DNA of 49,724 nt, from assembly GCA_947632155.1 (NCBI GenBank), contig CANROF010000012.1, positions 1 to 49,724 on the forward strand. The letters run 5' to 3'. The stretch comes from an uncultured Oscillospiraceae bacterium. Its GTDB lineage: Bacteria > Bacillota > Clostridia > Oscillospirales > Oscillospiraceae. Both the position numbers and the translations under genes were made by a program. Below, in pieces: positions 41,066 to 49,724 of the stretch (position 1 is the first letter of the stretch; each line of letters begins with the position of its first letter). The notes under the pieces are model-generated. The model was not told the DNA's origin. It did not search any database and saw only the letters and a program-made list of their open reading frames with translations.

Positions 41066-41497
41066 TTACCGATATTTGAAGTGCTCCCAAACGCCCCTGC
41101 CCGCCAGGAAGAGGACGTAGAGTATCCCCGCCCCCACGGCCCCCGCGGCGTTGCCCCCGCACACGGCTATGAGGTACGACGCCGTGAGATACGCCCACAG
41201 GCCGGGGCCCGCGCCCGGAGCGGCGGCGCTCTCGGACAGCGCGTACAAAATCTCCCCGGCGCACAGCCCGATAAGGCCGATGATAAAGGGCTCCGCTGTC
41301 AGCACCGGCCTCTCCACATGGATGAACATGGTCACCTGGGCCGCAATGGACAAGTAGAAGAAGACCGCCGCTATATTCAGCCTGCCGCCGAAAAGCATAT
41401 CATCCGCGAACATCAGCGCCCCGGGGATCAGGAAGAAAAAGACCGCGATCAGCGCCGCGGAGAGCCCGGGGCGCCGGTCCGTAAAGGAGCGTATCAT
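41066..41497 (-). CDS. Small integral membrane protein, function unknown
   Basis: 143 residues with about four membrane helices (LSAALIAVFFFLIPGALMF; LNIAAVFFYLSIAAQVTMF; FIIGLIGLCAGEILYAL; GNAAGAVGAGILYVLFLAG). No family motif is recognised. The ATG at 41497 overlaps the DUF951 stop (ATGA), and GGGAGGAAA lies just upstream. It is the last gene of the exonuclease-rarA-DUF951 operon. Confidence 0.75.
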   Translation of the reverse strand: MIRSFTDRRPGLSAALIAVFFFLIPGALMFADDMLFGGRLNIAAVFFYLSIAAQVTMFIHVERPVLTAEPFIIGLIGLCAGEILYALSESAAAPGAGPGLWAYLTASYLIAVCGGNAAGAVGAGILYVLFLAGRGVWEHFKYR

Positions 41498-41682
41498 GGG
41501 GTTTCCTCCCTCTCTATCCGTTTTATGCCCCGCTCCACCTTGGACCGGGGGTTCATGATCTCCCGCCCGCAGCCAAGGCAGGTGAGCTTGAAGTCCGCGC
41601 CCACCCGGGTGACCCGCCACTCATAAGAGCCGCAGGGGTGGGGCTTTTTCATGACGAGCTTATCGCCCACTCTCACGTCCAT
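41494..41682 (-). CDS. DUF951 domain protein
   Basis: 62 residues, starting MDVRVGDKLVMKKPHPCGSY, with later cysteines in LTCLGCGREIM and the ending SKVERGIKRIE. This is the whole of the DUF951 family, found near recombination and replication genes in Firmicutes. The CG/CxxC pattern suggests a small zinc-binding protein. It overlaps the end of rarA by 23 bp and the next gene by 4 bp. No function is established. Confidence 0.88.
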   Translation of the reverse strand: MDVRVGDKLVMKKPHPCGSYEWRVTRVGADFKLTCLGCGREIMNPRSKVERGIKRIEREETP

Positions 41683-42946
41683 TTGCGTCCCCCTTTATGG
41701 CGTCCCAGTACTTTTTGGCCTGCTGCTCCACCTTGTTATCGCCGTACTCATAATATCTGGCGTCGCGTATCCCGTCGGGCAAATACTGCTGGCGCACCCA
41801 GTGATTTGGGAAATTATGGGGGTAGAGATACCCCTGCTCCCGCTCAAAGCCCGTGCCGTCGGCGTGGACGTTCTGGAGCTGGCGGGGGATGGGCCCGGCC
41901 TTCCCGGACTGCACATCGGAAAAGGCCCTGTCGATGGCCTCCACCACGGAGTTGGACTTGGGGGCCGTGGCCAGGAGGATGACGGCCTGGGCCAGGGGCA
42001 GCTTGGCCTCCGGCATCCCGAGCTGGAGGGCCGAGTCCACGCAGGCCTTGACGATAGCCGCCGCCTGGGGGTAGGCCATGCCGATGTCCTCGCTGGCCGA
42101 GCAGAGGATCCGCCGGCAGGCCCCGGCCATATCCCCGGCGCTGAGGGCCCGGGCCAGGTAGTGCAGGGCCGCGTCCACGTCGGACCCCCGGAGGGACTTC
42201 ATGAGGGCGGAGACGGAGTCGAAGTGCTGGTCCCCGTCCCGGTCGTAGCGCATGGCGTTTTTCTGGGAGACGATTTTGGCGTCCTCCAAGGTTATCTGAA
42301 GCCTCCCGTTCCCGCCTCTGGCGGCGGCGGTGAACAAAAGCTCCACGGCGTTGACGCTCTTTCGCACGTCCCCGCCGGAGGACGCGGCGATGTGCCGGAG
42401 GACCCCCTCCTCGATGTCCGCCTCGCCGAAGCGCTCCGCGGCAATTTTGGCGGCACGCTCCACGGCGCAAAGGACGTCCCCGGCTGTCAGCTCCTTGAAC
42501 TCAAAGACGGTGGAGCGGGAGAGCACCGCGTTGTACACGTAAAAATAGGGGTTTTCCGTGGTGGAGGCGATGAGGGTGATCTTCCCGTTCTCGATGAACT
42601 CCAAAAGGCTCTGCTGCTGCTTTTTGTTGAAATACTGGATCTCGTCGAGATAGAGCAGCACCCCGTTGGGCACTAAAAACGTGTCCAGCTCCGCGATGAT
42701 GTCCTTGATGTCCTGCAAGGACGCCGTGGTGGCGTTGAGACGCCGGAGTTCCCGCTTCGTCTCCCGGGCGATGATGTTGGCCACCGTGGTCTTTCCGGAG
42801 CCGGAGGGGCCGTAGAAGATCATGTTGGGGATCTGCCCGGAGGCGATGATGCGCCGGAGCAGGCCGTTTTCGCCTAAAATGTGCTTCTGGCCGTAGACCT
42901 CGCTGAGGGTCTGGGGCCGTATCTCGTCGGCAAGGGGTCTGTACAT
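41660..42946 (-). CDS. rarA: Replication-associated recombination protein A (AAA+ ATPase)
   Basis: A clamp-loader-like ATPase that acts at stalled replication forks. The 428-residue protein has a Walker A GPSGSGKTTVAN near residue 45, Walker B LYLDEIQYF, a sensor-1 region LIASTTENPYF, and the C-terminal MgsA tetramerisation domain (ALSAGDMAGACRRILCSASEDIGMAYPQA). It begins RPLADEIRPQTLSEVYGQKHI, as usual for the family. It follows the exonuclease gene by 15 bp and overlaps DUF951. Confidence 0.94.
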   Translation of the reverse strand: MYRPLADEIRPQTLSEVYGQKHILGENGLLRRIIASGQIPNMIFYGPSGSGKTTVANIIARETKRELRRLNATTASLQDIKDIIAELDTFLVPNGVLLYLDEIQYFNKKQQQSLLEFIENGKITLIASTTENPYFYVYNAVLSRSTVFEFKELTAGDVLCAVERAAKIAAERFGEADIEEGVLRHIAASSGGDVRKSVNAVELLFTAAARGGNGRLQITLEDAKIVSQKNAMRYDRDGDQHFDSVSALMKSLRGSDVDAALHYLARALSAGDMAGACRRILCSASEDIGMAYPQAAAIVKACVDSALQLGMPEAKLPLAQAVILLATAPKSNSVVEAIDRAFSDVQSGKAGPIPRQLQNVHADGTGFEREQGYLYPHNFPNHWVRQQYLPDGIRDARYYEYGDNKVEQQAKKYWDAIKGDANGRESGR

Positions 42947-42961
42947 GCTCCTTTTCCCTCC

Positions 42962-43516
42962 TTACATCTCCTCCCCCGCCGGGGGGAGGTAGTACTGGCG
43001 CCTGAAATCCCGGATGTCCATGCCCCGGGCAAGCTCGTCGATGAGCAAAAGCGCCGCCGCCCGGGCGTCGCTGCCGGCCCGGTGGTGATCGAGGGCTATG
43101 TCCAGGTATCCGCACAGGGTGTTGAGCTTTTTATCCGGTAAGTACGGGTAGCACCGCCGCGCCATCTGGCAGGTGCAGGCGTAGGGCGCGGAGTGCTTCC
43201 AGAAGATCCCGTAATGCCCCAGGCACTTACTGAGCACCCCCATGTCGAAGGGGGCGTTGTGGGCGACGAGGGTCCCGGTGTCGAAGACGGGCCGGAGCTC
43301 CCGCCACACCTCCGGGAAGGTGGGGGCAGCGCCGGCCGCCTCCGGGGTGATGCCGGTGAGGCGCACGTTGAAGGCGGAAAAAAACGTCTCCGGGTTTATG
43401 AGGGTATCGTAATCCCAGACGATCTTACCGCCCTCCACCACCGAAACGCCGATGGCGCTCATGCGGTCGTTTTTGAAATTCGGCGTCTCCACGTCAAAGA
43501 CGATAAACCGGTCCAC
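42962..43516 (-). CDS. DEDDh 3'-5' exonuclease (DNA polymerase III epsilon-like)
   Basis: 184 residues from GTG 43516 (VDRFIVFDVETPNF), which has GAGGGTGAGGGT directly upstream. The longer frame upstream has no ribosome site. The catalytic acidic residues are visible: DVE in VFDVETPN, the Asp in VAHNAPFDMGVL, and HxxxxD in LDHHRAGSDA. This is the exonuclease fold of DnaQ-like proteins, here free-standing. It heads an operon with rarA, so a role in repair or fork processing is likely. Confidence 0.85.
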   Translation of the reverse strand: MDRFIVFDVETPNFKNDRMSAIGVSVVEGGKIVWDYDTLINPETFFSAFNVRLTGITPEAAGAAPTFPEVWRELRPVFDTGTLVAHNAPFDMGVLSKCLGHYGIFWKHSAPYACTCQMARRCYPYLPDKKLNTLCGYLDIALDHHRAGSDARAAALLLIDELARGMDIRDFRRQYYLPPAGEEM

Positions 43517-43544
43517 ACCCTCACCCTCTCTATCTATATGGGCA

Positions 43545-43573
43545 ATTATAGCATTTTCACGCCGCTGTTGCAA
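43545..43573 (-). promoter_or_regulatory. Exonuclease-rarA operon promoter
   Basis: On the - strand: -35 TTGCAA (43568-43573), 17-bp spacer, consensus -10 TATAAT (43545-43550). The -35 is a palindrome and also serves the nth promoter on the other strand. Confidence 0.8.
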
Positions 43574-43596
43574 GAGGCCGGAGAAAGTGATATACT
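43568..43596 (+). promoter_or_regulatory. nth promoter
   Basis: -35 TTGCAA (43568-43573), 17-bp spacer, -10 TATACT (43591-43596), with transcription starting near 43603, about 17 nt before the nth ATG. It shares its -35 with the divergent promoter. Confidence 0.75.
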
Positions 43597-43619
43597 ATCC
43601 GCATAAAGGATGTGATACC

Positions 43620-44270
43620 ATGGACAGAGCCACATCGGATGAGATCGTCGCCCGCCTGGAGCGGGAGTACCCCTTGGCGGAGTGTACGCTGGACTATGAC
43701 GACGCCTACCACCTCCTGGTCAGCGTGCGCCTGGCCGCCCAGTGTACCGACGCCCGGGTGAACGAGGTCACCCCCGCCCTCTTCCGGCGCTTCCCCACGG
43801 TGAAGGCCATGGCGGAGGCGGACATTGCGGAAGTGGAGCAGTACATACGCCCCTGCGGGTTTTACCACGGCAAGGCCCGGGACATCGTGAACGCCGCCAT
43901 CATGATCGAGACGCAATTTTCCGGCCGCGTCCCGGACAACATGGAGGATCTGCTGAAGCTCCCCGGCGTGGGGCGCAAGAGCGCCAACCTCATTCTGGGC
44001 GACGTGTACCGCGTCCCCGGGTCCGTGGTGGTGGACACCCACTGTATCCGGATAACGAATCTCCTGGGCTACGTGGACACAAAGGACCCGGCGAAGATCG
44101 AGCCCATTTTGAGAAATATCCTCCCCCCGGAGAAGTCCAACGACTTCTGCCACCGCATGGTCCTCCACGGCCGGGCCGTCTGCGTGGCGAGGCGCCCCCA
44201 GTGCGAAAAATGCGTCCTGGCGGACCTGTGCCGGCATTGCGGCGCTCAGAATAAGGAGGCCACGGTATGA
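43620..44270 (+). CDS. nth: Endonuclease III (DNA glycosylase/AP lyase)
   Basis: Removes oxidised pyrimidines and cuts the abasic site in base excision repair. The 216-residue protein has the helix-hairpin-helix LPGVGRKSAN with the catalytic Lys near residue 119, the catalytic Asp in VVVDTHCIR near 138, and the iron-sulfur signature C-x6-C-x2-C-x5-C at the C-terminus (CVARRPQCEKCVLADLC). ATG 43620 has AAAGGATGTG upstream; the frame is open further left but without a ribosome site and past the promoter. Its stop overlaps the next start (ATGA). Confidence 0.94.
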   Translation: MDRATSDEIVARLEREYPLAECTLDYDDAYHLLVSVRLAAQCTDARVNEVTPALFRRFPTVKAMAEADIAEVEQYIRPCGFYHGKARDIVNAAIMIETQFSGRVPDNMEDLLKLPGVGRKSANLILGDVYRVPGSVVVDTHCIRITNLLGYVDTKDPAKIEPILRNILPPEKSNDFCHRMVLHGRAVCVARRPQCEKCVLADLCRHCGAQNKEATV

Positions 44271-45469
44271 AAAAACGGCTTTTCGCGCTGTTCCTGGCCC
44301 TGACGCTGCTCCTGCCCACGGCCCTGACCGCCGGAGCCGCGGAAACCGTCATGGAGTGCCGCCTGCGGGGGACGTACTTCAACAGTCTCAGCGAGGCGCT
44401 GAAGGTCTACGAGGACGGGGACGTCATCGAGCTTCTGATGGAGCTCCACCGGTGCTGCCAATTGGCGCCCAATGACGGCGAGATCCGCGTCCGGGGCGTG
44501 GACGGCGTGCGGGTGTACGACGACCTCTTTACCGTGGGCGTCCACCAGGAGCTCCGGCATTGGACGGAGGACGGCGTCCACATCTTCAAGTGCGTGGACC
44601 TGGAGCGCGACCCCTCCTTGCCGGAGGTGACGGTGGAAACCGGGACCGTGCCCTGTGGCATTGTGCGGTGCGCAGGGGCCTTCCCCTGGCCGGGGGAGAC
44701 TGTCCGGGCGGAGGTGTCGCCGCATCCGGGCTGTGAGGTGGCGTCCTTCACGGTGCTGGACAGCGAATTGAACGAGATTCCCTCCTGGCCTGTGGAGGAT
44801 CCCGGGTATGGCTCCGATGTGTATTATGAATTCGTTCTCCCGGCGGAGCATCTGCCCGTGAAGCTCTACGCCGCCGTCCGCCAGGTGGGAGAGACGGACG
44901 AAAACTGCCCCAGCGTGCGCTTCACCGACGTCCCGGCGGACGCCTGGTACCACACGGCGGTGGACGAGCTTGTGGCCCGCGGCGCCCTCAGCGGCAAGAC
45001 CGCCGGCAGATTTGTCCCCTACGCCGGCCTCACCCGGGCCGAGGCGGTGACCGTCCTCTACAGTCTCGCGGAGAGGCCGGACGTCCCCTGGTCCCCGGTC
45101 TTTTCGGACGTGGCGGAGGACGCCTGGTACGCCGGGGCCGTCCTCTGGGCCGACCGGGAGGGCATCGTCAGCGGCGTGGGCCAGGGACGCTTCGCCCCCA
45201 ACGCGCTTCTCACGTGGGAGCAGCTCTGGGTCATGCTCCTGGCGCTGTCCGGCGAGGAATACCATTTCTTCCGCCTCGACACCGAGGAGGCCGTGCGGAC
45301 CCGGGAGGTCAGCGCTTTCGCCGCCGACGCCCTCACCTGGGCGCTGGACAACGGCATCTATGCCGCCGACCCCATCCACGGCCACGCCTCCCCCACCCGC
45401 GCCGAAACAGCCGTCACCGTCTACCTCTATCTCCTCTACCGGCAAAAGCTCGCCGAAAAAGGGGAATAA
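44267..45469 (+). CDS. Secreted protein with three SLH domains
   Basis: 400 residues. A signal peptide (KKRLFALFLALTLLLPTALT, cut near AGAAE) is followed by ~200 residues of unknown fold. Three S-layer-homology domains come at the C-terminus (~228-395), marked by FTDVPADAWYHTAVDELVAR, FSDVAEDAWYAGAVLWAD and VSAFAADALTWALDNGI. SLH domains bind pyruvylated wall polymers, so the protein is probably wall-bound. Its start overlaps the nth stop by four bases, so it is translated from the nth transcript, an odd pairing of a repair enzyme with a surface protein. Confidence 0.88.
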   Translation: MKKRLFALFLALTLLLPTALTAGAAETVMECRLRGTYFNSLSEALKVYEDGDVIELLMELHRCCQLAPNDGEIRVRGVDGVRVYDDLFTVGVHQELRHWTEDGVHIFKCVDLERDPSLPEVTVETGTVPCGIVRCAGAFPWPGETVRAEVSPHPGCEVASFTVLDSELNEIPSWPVEDPGYGSDVYYEFVLPAEHLPVKLYAAVRQVGETDENCPSVRFTDVPADAWYHTAVDELVARGALSGKTAGRFVPYAGLTRAEAVTVLYSLAERPDVPWSPVFSDVAEDAWYAGAVLWADREGIVSGVGQGRFAPNALLTWEQLWVMLLALSGEEYHFFRLDTEEAVRTREVSAFAADALTWALDNGIYAADPIHGHASPTRAETAVTVYLYLLYRQKLAEKGE

Positions 45470-45563
45470 AAAAGCCGGGGGAAATATTGATTAACATTTC
45501 CGTATCCTCCACCTTTCCGGGCGGTCGATAGGCAGCTTGCACTTTTGAAATCCGCGCAAAAAC

Positions 45564-45588
45564 CCGGCCCGCCAAAATGGCAGGCCGG
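45564..45588. terminator. Bidirectional terminator between SLH gene and rpoC
   Basis: CCGGCC-C-GCC pairs with GGC-A-GGCCGG around AAAAT. A T run follows on both strands (GTTTTTC on +, GGTTTTTG on -), so it can end both the nth-SLH and the rpoB-rpoC transcripts. Confidence 0.85.
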
Positions 45589-45597
45589 ACGTTTTTC

Positions 45598-49724
<4,127 letters not shown>

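Overview
The window is a GC-rich, densely packed stretch of a strictly anaerobic Firmicute chromosome. It is most like a gut clostridium of the Oscillospiraceae/Oscillibacter type (inference from gene content and composition, not from a search). Supporting traits are a class III (oxygen-sensitive) ribonucleotide reductase, an LPXTG-anchored giant surface protein, an SLH-domain protein, an ECF vitamin-transporter S component, a YmfF/YmfH-type M16 pair, AGGAGG-like ribosome sites and Gram-positive rpoB-rpoC order.

Left part (1-10.2 kb, + strand): an ABC exporter half is followed by a structured repeat. Then comes an eight-gene aromatic amino-acid operon, aroF-tyrA-aroB-aroA-aroC-pheA-aroE/K-aroQ, with overlapping or nearly abutting genes. 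It encodes the whole shikimate pathway plus the Phe and Tyr branches. Ahead of aroF lie a clear promoter, a 24-codon leader peptide crowded with Phe and Tyr codons, and an intrinsic terminator directly before the aroF ribosome site: a ribosome-mediated attenuator.

Middle-left (10.2-17.3 kb, mostly - strand): two M16 peptidase homologues, lgt and a small helical protein form one operon. nrdG, and two tandem genes that join Cys-rich modules to an AP2 DNA-binding domain, follow.

Centre (17.3-31 kb): a gene of about 12 kb (- strand) encodes a ~4,015-residue secreted protein with a VWA domain, about ten DUF11-type repeats, several pilin/SpaA-like domains and an LPNTG sorting signal. About 100 bp upstream of it is a 1.5 kb segment bounded by a 26-bp perfect inverted repeat. 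The segment contains a tyrosine recombinase gene, paired short repeats on both sides of that gene, and a near-consensus promoter that now points away from the surface gene. Inverting the segment would aim that promoter at the surface gene. I read this as a candidate self-contained phase-variation switch, currently OFF. A minimal integrative element is the main alternative.

Right part (31-49.7 kb): nrdD with paired NrdR-like boxes; sfsA; a TrkA/TrkH potassium uptake pair; a RelE/HicB-type toxin-antitoxin pair; an ECF sigma factor with a membrane anti-sigma-like protein and a 32-residue membrane peptide; an ECF-S transporter gene with its own attenuator-like leader; a DUF951-rarA-exonuclease cluster; nth with an SLH-domain gene; and rpoC with the 3' end of rpoB. 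A ~194-bp four-hairpin repeat occurs three times (1.7, 17.0 and 40.1 kb), with paired base changes that keep its stems.
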